Source of the DNA: Lachnospiraceae bacterium
GTDB lineage: Bacteria; Bacillota_A; Clostridia; Lachnospirales; Lachnospiraceae
Assembly: GCA_028694115.1 (NCBI GenBank)
Contig: JAQUUB010000001.1
Span: 124,001-188,000 of the forward strand
Direction: 5' to 3'
Length of the DNA stretch: 64,000 nt
Part shown: positions 8,790 to 16,654 of the stretch, piece by piece
Position numbering within the stretch: the stretch's first letter is position 1
How the letters are laid out: each line of letters starts with the position of its first letter
Position numbers and translations under genes: made by a program
The notes under the pieces: generated by a model
What the model was told of the DNA's origin: nothing
The model's input: the letters and a program-made list of their open reading frames with translations, nothing else
The model's database searches: none

Positions 8790-8948
8790 ATTCACTTACA
8801 CACACCAAAAAAACAAAAACACCAAATCAAAAACCAAAGAAACACCAAGAAACCAACAGAAATAAATGAGATAAAAAGAAAACACAAAAATAAATGAAGG
8901 AACAAAGAACACAGAAAAGAACGAGCTATCACAAAAAAAAACAGAAAA
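8790..8948 (+). other. T-depleted A/C-rich leader stretch
   Basis: The gene-free interval 8755-9160 begins with about 155 bases made almost only of A and C with some G and very little T. Such a strand is unlikely to fold. Together with the three repeats that follow, it probably forms a long untranslated leader of the gene at 9161, or part of a replication or packaging site. Confidence 0.4.
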
Positions 8949-9055
8949 GCCACTTAACAAGTGTGGGTTCCTTTGTTCGGGCTGTAGTCACTTAAGCAGG
9001 AGAGGGTTGTTTCGGGAAAGAAGCAGCCACTTAGCAGGTGTGGGTTCATTTATCG
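8949..9055 (+). repeat. Three tandem ~30-bp repeats at 38-39 bp spacing
   Basis: Copies begin at 8949, 8987 and 9026 with the shared core CACTTA-(R)-CAGG/AAGTG-TGGGTTC-TTT-TCG. Copies 1 and 3 can form small CACTT/AAGTG-type hairpins; copy 2 has diverged. Their position directly upstream of a codon-optimised gene suggests leader hairpins or iteron-like protein sites. Confidence 0.6.
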
Positions 9056-9160
9056 TTAACTTCGTTTGAAAAGTAGGATTGCAAAATAGGTAGAGTATGT
9101 AGCCCTTACTGAAATACATGAGAGCCAATAAAGGCAAAATACAACTATCAAGGAGTTTGT

Positions 9161-9667
9161 ATGCAAAAAGGTAACAATTTAACAACAGGTTCAGTGCTTC
9201 TGTACGTAAACAGACAGCCAACAGACATCAAGAGAACTTTCATTGAGAAAGACGCTCAAGGTAATGACGTTCGTGAAGTAAACTTCAACGAGCAATCACT
9301 TCGTGGTATTTGGCTTACTGATTCATTCGGTAAAGCAGTTATTGATATGGAGATTCCAGTTCGTCCAGATACTGTCGCTTCTCAGTATCCTGAGGCTCCT
9401 AAGTTCTCAGATATTCTTGTTGCGTTTATTCGTAATGAAGAAGCTTTCCTTTCCGGTAAGAAGCTAATTGAGGCTAAAGTTGCTTATCAACCACGTTCTA
9501 TGAAGTCTGGCGATAAAGCTGGTGTTACTACATCGCTTGTTCCGGTTTTAGTAGGATTCAATACTGTTGATGCTAAACCAGAAGACCTTGCTTATGTTGA
9601 GCAGCTTCTTACTATGCAGAATAAAATTACAGAATCTGATAATTCTACAGAAGCTAGAATAGCTTAA
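9161..9667 (+). CDS. Hypothetical protein, probably highly expressed
   Basis: 168 aa, beta-rich. Unlike most neighbours it favours CGT, CTT, GGT and GCT codons, a sign of high expression. A CAAGGAG site precedes the ATG. It has a long 5' leader with repeats and is followed by a strong hairpin, so it is probably a monocistronic, abundant product. No homologue recognised; a structural or DNA-binding protein is possible. Confidence 0.65.
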   Translation: MQKGNNLTTGSVLLYVNRQPTDIKRTFIEKDAQGNDVREVNFNEQSLRGIWLTDSFGKAVIDMEIPVRPDTVASQYPEAPKFSDILVAFIRNEEAFLSGKKLIEAKVAYQPRSMKSGDKAGVTTSLVPVLVGFNTVDAKPEDLAYVEQLLTMQNKITESDNSTEARIA

Positions 9668-9674
9668 ATAAAAT

Positions 9675-9737
9675 TGGCAGCTAGAGAGTTTTAACTATAT
9701 AAAATTCCTTCCAGATTGGTTTCCTCTCTGGCTGCCA
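9675..9737 (+). terminator. Long-loop intergenic hairpin
   Basis: GGCAGC-TA-GAGAG pairs with CTCTC-TG-GCTGCC over a loop of about 35 nt. No clear T-run follows, so it may be a processing or stability element rather than a true terminator. It lies between the abundant 168-aa gene and the transglycosylase gene. Confidence 0.45.
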
Positions 9738-9756
9738 TACTAACAACGAGGTATCT

Positions 9757-10389
9757 ATGAAATTTGCATTACTTATCATTGTTACGGTAATGCCATTAAT
9801 GGCAGATGCAACAACAATAAGCAGAGAAGAGATCATTGTTATATCGAAGAAGTATGAATACGATAAACCATTACTGGTAGCAGCTATTGTAGATAAAGAA
9901 GCTGTAAAGATAATCAAAGAGGGTAAAACCTACTATAAAACAAACAGCTATCATCCTGAAAAGTCAGGAAGCTATGGCTTAATGCAGATTCAATGCGACA
10001 CTGCAAAGAGTCCTGAATTTAAGAAAGATGCTTTAGTTGGTAAATGCGATCAGCTCTTTAATGCTGAAACCAATATTAAATATGGAATAATGTGGCTTAA
10101 GTTTGTTGAGAGCAAACTTATCGTTCCTAGTATTCGAAATATTATGGCTGGCTACAATGCTGGTTTTGATGTTCAGAATAAACGCTGCAATAAAACTAAA
10201 AACAATAAATGCGTTGAAATCTTATATGCAACACGTCGTTGTACGAAAGAAACAACGTTTCATTACGAAGGTCATAGTCCAATGAAGTGCCTCCCAGGGC
10301 AGTACATTAACGAAGTCTACGTAAGAGATCTTTACTATAGGTTTGCCCTGATCACTCGTGAAGAGAAAGGAACAGCTGCTCCTAAGTGA
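9757..10389 (+). CDS. Secreted soluble lytic transglycosylase (SLT fold)
   Basis: 210 aa. Signal peptide MKFALLIIVTVMPLMADA. The SLT domain shows the catalytic Glu in AAIVDKEA (about residue 48), the KSGSYGLMQIQ motif near 69-79 and the AGYNAG motif near 132, so it cleaves peptidoglycan glycan strands with formation of anhydromuramoyl ends. Extra cysteines in the C-terminal half suggest disulphides in the periplasm. In a phage it may serve entry, remodelling or lysis. Confidence 0.85.
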   Translation: MKFALLIIVTVMPLMADATTISREEIIVISKKYEYDKPLLVAAIVDKEAVKIIKEGKTYYKTNSYHPEKSGSYGLMQIQCDTAKSPEFKKDALVGKCDQLFNAETNIKYGIMWLKFVESKLIVPSIRNIMAGYNAGFDVQNKRCNKTKNNKCVEILYATRRCTKETTFHYEGHSPMKCLPGQYINEVYVRDLYYRFALITREEKGTAAPK

Positions 10390-10459
10390 TTTCTCAATAT
10401 GGTTTCACGCCTTCCATATTAATATAAAGGCGACAATTTAAACATTTTATGAGGACTAT

Positions 10460-10690
10460 ATGGCACTACAAGCCGAACTTACTACTGAACACGAAATGAC
10501 AAAAGAAAAGCTACTAGAAATGGTTAGGATCATTGAGAATGCTGAAAAGCATGCGATGAGAGGCCAAACACTTCATATTAAATTAAATCATACGACTACA
10601 TTCGTAGTTCGTAATGTCTTCAAAGAGCATGTCTTTAAAGGTATTACAAAAGAAACCGAACAAATTTTTGAGGTATCAAATGCAAGATGA
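10460..10690 (+). CDS. Small hypothetical protein
   Basis: 76 aa, a helical N-terminal half then beta-like segments (LHIKLNHTTTFVVRNVF). A TGAGGAC site precedes the ATG. It overlaps the start of the next gene by eleven bases, suggesting coupled translation. No family recognised. Confidence 0.6.
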   Translation: MALQAELTTEHEMTKEKLLEMVRIIENAEKHAMRGQTLHIKLNHTTTFVVRNVFKEHVFKGITKETEQIFEVSNAR

Positions 10691-10922
10691 ATTTAGATCA
10701 GTGAATATTCTTAGTACTAGAATCGGAGAGGGTCCATTTGAGATGCTTATTAGTATCGAATTAACGCCTCAGGCTAAATGGAAAACTACAGCAGTTGGTG
10801 GTGACAATAATGAAATCACATCTGATAGCTTCGATACTTACCCAGAAGCTAAGGCTTTATATGAGAAGTGTATTGCAATCAAGCTTGCACAGTTTACTAA
10901 CATGACAGGACTTGCACTTTGA
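10680..10922 (+). CDS. Small hypothetical protein
   Basis: 80 aa from the ATG at 10680, with a TTTGAGGT site in the preceding gene. Alternating beta segments (ILSTRIGEGPFEMLISIEL, KWKTTAVGG) then a helix. Coupled to the gene before it. Unrecognised. Confidence 0.6.
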   Translation: MQDEFRSVNILSTRIGEGPFEMLISIELTPQAKWKTTAVGGDNNEITSDSFDTYPEAKALYEKCIAIKLAQFTNMTGLAL

Positions 10923-11017
10923 TTGAGGACTTCATTGCCGAGCATTATGCTCAATTCCAATTACTTATTCTAGGTTTATTGGTATTATTTTATTATATTG
11001 TTATTAAGAGAAAATAA
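10919..11017 (+). CDS. Possible 32-aa single-pass membrane peptide
   Basis: A TTG-start frame overlaps the preceding stop and encodes IEDFIAEHYAQFQ followed by an LLILGLLVLFYYIVI membrane segment and a basic KRK end. This is a typical topology for tiny phage membrane proteins. The start codon is weak, so this is tentative. Confidence 0.35.
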   Translation: MIEDFIAEHYAQFQLLILGLLVLFYYIVIKRK

Positions 11018-11027
11018 GGAGACTACA

Positions 11028-11321
11028 ATGTCAAATCAAGCAAAAGACGAAAAGAAATCTAAAGGTCCAAAACAAGAATCTGTTGATCATCTTTATGATG
11101 TAGTATCAGCAGTAGAAGCTTATGATAAAGCTCGCCTTTCAAAGGCAGATGAGGCTCTTGTACAAGTTCTTCATGCTAAAGCAGTCAAAAAGATTACTTC
11201 TGTAAATAATATCCGGGGACAAGGGTATATTTCTATTTCTAAAGCTAGAGCGATCACTCAAGCTGTTGAAGCAGAAAATAAGGTTCAATTAGGTCCTAAG
11301 TTCCCTAAAAAGGCTGCATAA
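11028..11321 (+). CDS. Hypothetical protein
   Basis: 97 aa from the ATG that follows AAGGAGACTAC. Lys-rich disordered N-terminus (residues 1-20), then a helical body, with a basic Pro/Lys tail. It is followed immediately by a UUCG-loop terminator. Codon use resembles the well-expressed genes. Not recognised. Confidence 0.65.
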   Translation: MSNQAKDEKKSKGPKQESVDHLYDVVSAVEAYDKARLSKADEALVQVLHAKAVKKITSVNNIRGQGYISISKARAITQAVEAENKVQLGPKFPKKAA

Positions 11322-11339
11322 GCCTCCGTTGAATCTTCG

Positions 11340-11367
11340 GTAGGGGCGTTCGCGTCCCTACTCTCTT
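11340..11367 (+). terminator. Intrinsic terminator
   Basis: GTAGGGGCG pairs with CGTCCCTAC around a TTCG tetraloop (one G-U), followed by TCTCTT. It ends the 11028-11321 transcript. Confidence 0.7.
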
Positions 11368-11428
11368 ATTAATAAGTTAGAAGGCTATATTGAGTTATCT
11401 AATTCATCAATAAAAGAAAGGTGCATTT

Positions 11429-12232
11429 ATGAAACTGAGAGCATTCTATGGTGATGTGCATGGCTGCGATAAGGAATTTGAGCAATTATATTCAATTGTA
11501 GAAAGTAAATATCCAGGAATAGAACATTGGCATCTAGGTGACCTTATTGATAGGGGACCTAATTCTGGAAGATCAGTAAGTCTTGCAATGAAGTATTGCA
11601 CGGGTGGTGTTGTAGGTAATCATGAATTGGCAATTATTAAATTATGGGATCGTCTTAAGAAATATGGGTTGTATCCGAGTAATGAAGACAAAGAGAATAC
11701 TATTAGTCAGCTGACTCAGGAACATATTGATTACCTAAAAGAGCTTCCAATGCTTCATGTTTTTGATGATGTAAAGTTAATTATTGTTCATGGCGGTCTC
11801 TTTCCTAAGCAACCTTTATATATGCAAGCCCATAATCAAGGTGTTACTAATAACCAAATGATTTATAAAGATCCTGATCTTGCTCCTAGCATAATGAGAA
11901 GATGGTGGGGCGCTGATGCTGCAAGTCAACCTAAGATGAATAAAACAGAGGAAGAATCTTATGCTGAAGGTTTTCGTCGTTGGTATGAGCTTTACGATCA
12001 TGAATATGATTGCATATATGGTCACTCCGTCATTGGGCTGGAGCCATATGTTCATCACAACAAAGGTTTTGGTAGGACTATTGGTATTGATACAGGGAGT
12101 TGTTTTGGTGGTTATATCACAGCTCTGATCTACCCATTAATGGAATACATAAGAATCCCTTGTCCTGAATATGTTATTGGTAAAAATGTAAGGAATTTTA
12201 AAAATGAAGCATCAATTGTATGTGGTAACTAA
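11429..12232 (+). CDS. PPP-family metallophosphatase (Ser/Thr phosphatase or Ap4A hydrolase-like)
   Basis: 267 aa calcineurin-like phosphoesterase. Metal ligands are visible in order: GDVHG near 10, GDLIDRGPNSG near 37, GNHE near 66, HGG near 116 and GHS near 196. The sequence resembles lambda-type protein phosphatases and ApaH; which substrate it uses cannot be told from the motifs. An AAAGGTGC site precedes the ATG. It overlaps the next gene by 29 bases. Lambda-like phosphatases are common in large phages. Confidence 0.85.
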   Translation: MKLRAFYGDVHGCDKEFEQLYSIVESKYPGIEHWHLGDLIDRGPNSGRSVSLAMKYCTGGVVGNHELAIIKLWDRLKKYGLYPSNEDKENTISQLTQEHIDYLKELPMLHVFDDVKLIIVHGGLFPKQPLYMQAHNQGVTNNQMIYKDPDLAPSIMRRWWGADAASQPKMNKTEEESYAEGFRRWYELYDHEYDCIYGHSVIGLEPYVHHNKGFGRTIGIDTGSCFGGYITALIYPLMEYIRIPCPEYVIGKNVRNFKNEASIVCGN

Positions 12233-12701
12233 GCTTGGTCGTAAACAATCTCCTGAATACACAGGTCCATCACAGGTATGGAATGGTATTCATATGTGTG
12301 GACAAGAAGCTGCGGCTTTTGTTCCTACAGATGAAACTATTAATTGGGCAATTAAATATCAAGCTCTTGAATCTCAAGAAGAAAAAGATAAGCTCTATAA
12401 GGAAACAGAACCTACTGGTTTATTCGATTGGAATAGACAATGGGAAGAGCAAGATACACTTGTTCCTAAAATAGGATGGCCTGTTTATTTCAGACCTAAC
12501 AGAATGGATGCAGGTTGGCTAAGAACAAGCAATATCCGTTCTTATTATATTCATGAATCAGAAGACGGAACAGATAAACTGGTTCTCCCTAAAGAAATTC
12601 AAGAGGAAGCAATGCATTTAGAATTTCCTGAAATGAGTAAGGGTGATGTTCTTCTTTGTACTGCTAATTCCATATATTATGCAAAATTAAGTGCCGTCTG
12701 A
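12204..12701 (+). CDS. Hypothetical protein
   Basis: 165 aa, rich in aromatic residues, with a long Asp/Glu/Trp-rich middle (GLFDWNRQWEEQDTLVPKIGWPVYFRP). It starts inside the end of the phosphatase gene behind an AAGGAATT site, so it is probably cotranslated. No recognised domain. Confidence 0.65.
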   Translation: MKHQLYVVTKLGRKQSPEYTGPSQVWNGIHMCGQEAAAFVPTDETINWAIKYQALESQEEKDKLYKETEPTGLFDWNRQWEEQDTLVPKIGWPVYFRPNRMDAGWLRTSNIRSYYIHESEDGTDKLVLPKEIQEEAMHLEFPEMSKGDVLLCTANSIYYAKLSAV

Positions 12702-12807
12702 AGGTGGTGTGTGCTAGGTGAGTGTGTGTGACTCTCCTTGTCTCTTAAGTCGTAGCCCCTGCGACTATAAACCGTTTGAGCGAGAGCAAGGCGCGAAGTG
12801 TGGGCTT

Positions 12808-12866
12808 GCCCCTCTTGAACTCTATTACACCTTAGTAATATGCAAGGATAGAGGGGCTTTTATTTT
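12808..12866 (+). terminator. Long-loop terminator hairpin
   Basis: GCCCCTCT pairs with AGAGGGGC over about 34 nt and is followed by TTTTATTTT. The interval 12702-12877 also holds a GTCG...CGAC hairpin near 12750. A 62-codon frame across it looks spurious. Confidence 0.65.
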
Positions 12867-12877
12867 AAAGAGGATTT

Positions 12878-13108
12878 ATGCAAAAAAAAGAATTCTTCCT
12901 ATATAGATTACGACATAAAAAAGGGCGATATGATGCCTTTGATACATGGTTTAAATCAGCAAAGCTAGCATTTGCACCCATGAAAGGAAAGTTTAACACT
13001 AAGCATACTAGAAACAATGATTGTTATAATCCTGAACTATACGAAGCGGTAGAGTACAAAATTACAGAAATAAAATCAATAGATGTAAATGGAAATACTC
13101 TTGGCTAA
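12878..13108 (+). CDS. Small hypothetical protein
   Basis: 76 aa, basic N-terminal half, beta-like end (EAVEYKITEIKSIDVNG). An AGAGGATTT site precedes the ATG. The next gene has a comparable layout (basic start, then a V-E-Y-x-(I/L) strand near the end), so the two may be distant paralogues. Function unknown. Confidence 0.55.
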   Translation: MQKKEFFLYRLRHKKGRYDAFDTWFKSAKLAFAPMKGKFNTKHTRNNDCYNPELYEAVEYKITEIKSIDVNGNTLG

Positions 13109-13117
13109 AAAGGTTTT

Positions 13118-13402
13118 ATGAAAAAAGAGAATATAAGAAACGTTTTTCAAATAAAACAAATAAAGAAAGATCCGCCTAAATATCAGCCAAAAGCAAAAAC
13201 TTATATAGGCATTGGTCCTGCAAAAGTATTTATGACCAAATGGCATCAACACGCACTTCAATCCAAAGCTAACGTGAGGAAAGATCATTCAGATTACAAT
13301 TACTGGAACCAAGAAAATCCATGGTTGGATTTAAATAATTTCATAATAGTGGAGTACGAGCTAGTAGAGAAGACTAGACATAAACATCCACTAGCAAAAT
13401 AA
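13118..13402 (+). CDS. Small hypothetical protein
   Basis: 94 aa, Lys-rich start, then AKVFMTKWHQHALQSKANVRKDHSDY and a terminal FIIVEYELVEK strand. It may be a distant paralogue of the 12878 gene. Start context AAAAAGGTTTT-ATG is acceptable. Not recognised. Confidence 0.55.
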   Translation: MKKENIRNVFQIKQIKKDPPKYQPKAKTYIGIGPAKVFMTKWHQHALQSKANVRKDHSDYNYWNQENPWLDLNNFIIVEYELVEKTRHKHPLAK

Positions 13403-13411
13403 GGAGATTTT

Positions 13412-13660
13412 ATGGTTACTACAATTGGACTTATGAACAAGAAAATTGATGTGAGACACAAAGAAGAACAGTGTATTAAATGCAGTGGGACTGGCATGGT
13501 TGTAATTGGAGTATTGCCATCTAATCGTATTAAAGGCTTAAAAGAATCTGGGAATGTAGAATTAACAGATGATTGCGATTGTACTGATGGGAAGAGACCA
13601 GTAGTAATCAAACGAATTACTCGCGCTAACCGTATTAAACCAATCATTATTGGAGAATAA
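13412..13660 (+). CDS. Small CxxC zinc-binding protein
   Basis: 82 aa with CIKCSGTG (a DnaJ-like CxxCxGxG half-motif) near residue 21 and a CDCTDGKR near 54, so four Cys are available for one zinc. AAGGAG precedes the ATG. Likely a small zinc-ribbon adaptor; role unknown. Confidence 0.6.
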   Translation: MVTTIGLMNKKIDVRHKEEQCIKCSGTGMVVIGVLPSNRIKGLKESGNVELTDDCDCTDGKRPVVIKRITRANRIKPIIIGE

Positions 13661-13662
13661 TA

Positions 13663-14238
13663 ATGGAACTAAATCTTAGAAAAGCTCGTAAGCTGGAAGC
13701 TAAAATCCAGCAACATCTTGATTCTACAAGAGTAGAAACAAATGCAATCATTCGTGTACTTGGTACATTAGAGGAAGCTCAAGCAGCAGTTAAAAAGGTT
13801 CGTGAAGAATCACTTGCTAAGCTTCCTGAAAGAGAACAACTCCTGCGCCTTCGTTATCAAATCCGTCGTGATATTGAAGTTCAAAATGAAGCTATTGGAA
13901 TCAATAAGCTAATTAATGAAAAAGTATTACTAAGTGCTTTATCTAGAGCTGAGATTGTTACTCATGCTGGTCCTGAAGGACTTGAATTTGAAGATCAATT
14001 CAATACTCAAAAGATGCTATATTCATCTCCAGTAGACTCTTATGGTCGTGCAAAATCTACAACATACAATTCTCATGTATTCACTCAAGAAGATGTAGAT
14101 GCTGCTAGTGCAAAAAAGCTTGAATACAAACGTCAAATTGAAGCCATCGAAGATAAACTCGGTGAACTCAATATCATTGGGAAGGTAAAACTTTCTGATG
14201 ATTCAGTAAAACTTCTTCAGTCCGTAGGACTATTGTAA
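13663..14238 (+). CDS. Coiled-coil hypothetical protein
   Basis: 191 aa, two helical coiled-coil regions (about residues 1-75 and 145-180) flanking a less ordered middle. Starts two bases after the previous stop. CGT/CTT codons suggest good expression. No family recognised. Confidence 0.65.
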   Translation: MELNLRKARKLEAKIQQHLDSTRVETNAIIRVLGTLEEAQAAVKKVREESLAKLPEREQLLRLRYQIRRDIEVQNEAIGINKLINEKVLLSALSRAEIVTHAGPEGLEFEDQFNTQKMLYSSPVDSYGRAKSTTYNSHVFTQEDVDAASAKKLEYKRQIEAIEDKLGELNIIGKVKLSDDSVKLLQSVGLL

Positions 14239-14498
14239 GTTTTCCAGGAGTTGAGTAGATAATATGGTTAATAACTTCAATCCATTAGGATTGAAGAATA
14301 ATGATGGGAAGTTGGCGCCTCAGTATGGGTTTGGTAATTGTTAATCAGACGCCGTGTGTCCTGAGGATTGAACCTTCCACTCGTGTTACTTGTTCATTGT
14401 TACTAGCCTGAATTCGTTATGGTGATGGCTGATGGTACATTGTTGCTTGTTTTGCCATATTTGAAACTCAACTCTTGTTTTATTATTTAGGAGAATTT
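14239..14498 (+). other. Gene-free interval with weak structure
   Basis: About 260 bases without a convincing gene. A 26-codon frame (14264-14344) has a poorly spaced AGGAG and is not called. CAATCC-ATTA-GGATTG gives one hairpin, and the T/G-rich remainder shows no clear fold. It ends with the TTAGGAGAATTT site of the next gene. Confidence 0.4.
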
Positions 14499-14768
14499 AT
14501 GAGAGAAAAACCAGAATTTACAGTTAAGCTAATTAAAGAACTTAAAGAAATTTGCAAAAAATCTACTGATGTAGTTGCTTGGTATCCTTATAAATTTGAT
14601 ACATCTACTGGTGGCTCCTTTATTGCCATAAGGTTTAGTTCCGTGCTCGTTATTGGGCTAGAACCTCTTGTCCAGAATATTACAACAATAATACTGGAGC
14701 TTACCGTTTTTTACAAGTTTTCAAGAGAAAAAGGTTGTTTTATTGCTGATTTATGGCTAAATCTATAG
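14499..14768 (+). CDS. Hypothetical protein
   Basis: 89 aa from the ATG behind TTAGGAGAATTT. N-terminal charged helix, then alternating hydrophobic strands (FIAIRFSSVLVIGLEPLVQNITTIILELTVFY). Possibly a small alpha/beta protein. Unrecognised. Confidence 0.5.
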   Translation: MREKPEFTVKLIKELKEICKKSTDVVAWYPYKFDTSTGGSFIAIRFSSVLVIGLEPLVQNITTIILELTVFYKFSREKGCFIADLWLNL

Positions 14769-14802
14769 GAAACATGAAAATAATCCAAAAAAAACCTAGA
14801 TT

Positions 14803-14900
14803 TAGCAAAATAAAGCTAAATTTTGGCAAAATTTACCCGATAACTATATCAAGACCCGCATTTTATACTATAAAGGCATTGACCCCTAATTGGGGGGGCA
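14803..14900 (+). promoter_or_regulatory. Putative control region of the HTH gene
   Basis: Between the stop at 14768 and the HTH gene are the inverted repeat TTTAGC-N8-GCTAAA and a CCCC-TAATT-GGGG repeat just before the GGAGAG ribosome site, with AT-rich TATACTATAA between them. The arrangement resembles an autoregulated promoter and operators. Function is inferred. Confidence 0.4.
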
Positions 14901-14919
14901 CTCATGAAAGGAGAGCGAG

Positions 14920-15345
14920 ATGAATGGAGTAACTGTTGAGACAATAGTTAATTTGATCTGTGAATCTCTTCAAATTAAGAAGGTACACCTGGCAAGAATG
15001 ATTGGATTAAATGAATCTTCAATCTCTCTTAATCGAACTAGGCTAATTAGTGAAATTGCTGGCAAGAAAACAGGGAAGCGATTACTCCCTCTTGCTTTTG
15101 CAGTTCTGAGCTTACCACCAGGAGTGTATTCTTCGCTGGCGATAATTGAAGGGTTAAACCAACCAACTATCCAGAACCCGCGGGGCTATAAGGAGTCTGT
15201 ACTTAGCGCCATTCAAGCAGGAAGAGAAATCGAGCCACTAATGTTACAAGAAAAAGCAATGGAAGGTATTTCGATTTATACCTCAAAGAAAGAAAAGCTT
15301 AATTCAGATATTTGCACTGAAGTAATTAATGCACTTTACGCCTAG
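14920..15345 (+). CDS. HTH domain regulator-like protein
   Basis: 141 aa. An Xre-like helix-turn-helix is visible near residues 13-35 (ICESLQIKKVHLARMIGLN). The rest is helical. AAAGGAGAGCG precedes the ATG. A terminator follows. With the next two genes it forms a patch whose style resembles plasmid or island maintenance genes. It may repress its own promoter. Cognate partner unknown. Confidence 0.6.
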   Translation: MNGVTVETIVNLICESLQIKKVHLARMIGLNESSISLNRTRLISEIAGKKTGKRLLPLAFAVLSLPPGVYSSLAIIEGLNQPTIQNPRGYKESVLSAIQAGREIEPLMLQEKAMEGISIYTSKKEKLNSDICTEVINALYA

Positions 15346-15353
15346 TCTTTAAT

Positions 15354-15395
15354 ACCGAATATTCTGATGAACTCAATCAGGGTATTCGGTTTTTA
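15354..15395 (+). terminator. Intrinsic terminator
   Basis: ACCGAATA pairs with TATTCGGT, with an inner CTGAT/ATCAG helix, followed by TTTTT. Ends the HTH transcript. Confidence 0.75.
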
Positions 15396-15557
15396 ACACA
15401 CAATTCTTGCTTGTTTTATAATCTTTTCCAGTGATTTTTCCAAGAATGCGCGAACAAGGGAAAAATAGCTTGGATATGAGTATGTATTTTTAGAAAATAA
15501 TCTAAGAACAATTTTTTGGAATTAACCATGATGGAATAATTTTTAAGGACATTGAAC

Positions 15558-16238
15558 ATGGATAGTTTAGGATTATCAGGACTCAAAGCTCTTAGAGCAC
15601 TTAAAAATGATTCACGGAAGGCGGTTCAGGTGGCCCAGATTCAGCAGGCCCGAGCATTAAAAGAATTACCCCTGGCCGAAACTCCAGTTATTAAAAATGA
15701 AGATAATGAGCGCAGAAAAGAGCAACTTAGAATTGGTAAGTTGTTTTTTGAATTTAATAAAGAGGAAGTCTCCGGTCCTGATTCTCCTGAGCTAGAAGTG
15801 AGAGGTCGCGGACGCCCCAAAAAGAAAGAGTCCCAAAAAGCGAAAAACATCACAATTAGTCTATCGCGTTCAGAGCGTGAACAACTTGATGGACTGAATG
15901 CCCTTGGGAAGGGCAGGGGAAGTAGGGTCGCTCAACTCATGAACTACTACGCCAAACATGAACAGAGAAAAAAAGACCAGGCCCGAGCCATAAAAGAGGC
16001 CATCAGAGGTGTAGGTATTCATATTGATTCTTACGCCCGTAATTATAAACGGGCCGAAAAATTTGATGAAAATGAGCAGATCCTTGAAGAACTAGACCGT
16101 GCCATTAATAGCCTCCGAATTGTTCTTAATCTTTTAAAGTTTGATGATGCAGATTTAAAAGCGCACCTTACCGCGCAGGAATATAGCCACTATCAATTTG
16201 CTTTAAATTTTGCTTCAAACCGAAAAGGAGATCAGTAA
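15558..16238 (+). CDS. AT-hook and RHH-like DNA-binding protein
   Basis: 226 aa. A GRGRPKKKE segment near residue 80 is a typical AT-hook. It is followed by NITISLSRSEREQLDGLNALGKGRGSRVAQLM, the strand-helix-helix layout of a ribbon-helix-helix domain, then a helical C-terminal part. The base composition is visibly more G+C-rich, with GGCC-type codons unlike the surroundings, which suggests transfer. The stop overlaps the start of the integrase fragment. Probably a maintenance or mobilisation accessory protein. Confidence 0.6.
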   Translation: MDSLGLSGLKALRALKNDSRKAVQVAQIQQARALKELPLAETPVIKNEDNERRKEQLRIGKLFFEFNKEEVSGPDSPELEVRGRGRPKKKESQKAKNITISLSRSEREQLDGLNALGKGRGSRVAQLMNYYAKHEQRKKDQARAIKEAIRGVGIHIDSYARNYKRAEKFDENEQILEELDRAINSLRIVLNLLKFDDADLKAHLTAQEYSHYQFALNFASNRKGDQ

Positions 16239-16441
16239 TGGATTTCTTGATTTTAGAAAGTGGAGCTGGAGAAATAGTAAAGATCGGGCCAAACGAAGAC
16301 CGTAATAAAATCTACTACGGGTTTATAAATAACTATTCATCACAAAGTACCCGTAGAGCATATATAAGAGAGCTTAGAAATTTTTTGAAGTTCCTGAGTC
16401 TCAAATGCCATGGACTAAGTGAATTTGAAGTAGAGCAGTAA
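16238..16441 (+). pseudogene. Truncated tyrosine recombinase (N-terminal SAM-like domain only)
   Basis: 67 aa ending after the core-binding domain. NNYSSQSTRRAYIRELRNFLKFL matches the first helices of XerC/D-type integrases (Y-S-x-x-T-x-x-x-Y-x-x-x-L-x-x-F). The catalytic domain with R-H-R-Y is absent. It starts with an overlap on the AT-hook gene behind AAAGGAGATC. It ends ~210 bases before the tmRNA, a favourite integrase target, so it may be the remnant of an integrated element. Confidence 0.65.
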
Positions 16442-16547
16442 AAATAGAAGACGATATTAAAAGTACTAGTATTGCAGCAGCAATTTGCTTAGCATTCTGG
16501 ACTGTTGTTTTCATCTGTTTCATTAAATTTGTCCCTAATCTTTTTGT

Positions 16548-16643
16548 ATGAGAAAATACGAAAAAATCATAGTTCTTCTAGCAACAATTAAAGTTATTCT
16601 TGGTGGAATAGGTTTATTTATTGTTTGGAAATCTCAATTTTGA
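16548..16643 (+). CDS. 31-aa single-pass membrane peptide
   Basis: MRKYEKIIVL-type start, one membrane segment, WKSQF end. Its ATG overlaps (ATGA) the stop of another short hydrophobic frame (about 16444-16551, IAAAICLAFWTVVFICFIKF) that has no standard start codon. Two coupled tiny membrane proteins are possible. Tentative because of size. Confidence 0.35.
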   Translation: MRKYEKIIVLLATIKVILGGIGLFIVWKSQF

Positions 16644-16654
16644 TTCTATTTATG

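Noticed and set aside
8949..9055. CRISPR array
   Set aside because: Only three repeats, imperfect, with spacers of about 8 bases and no cas genes.
12718..12906. Plus-strand 62-aa ORF
   Set aside because: It spans the terminator hairpin at 12808-12866 and has no ribosome site or sensible composition.
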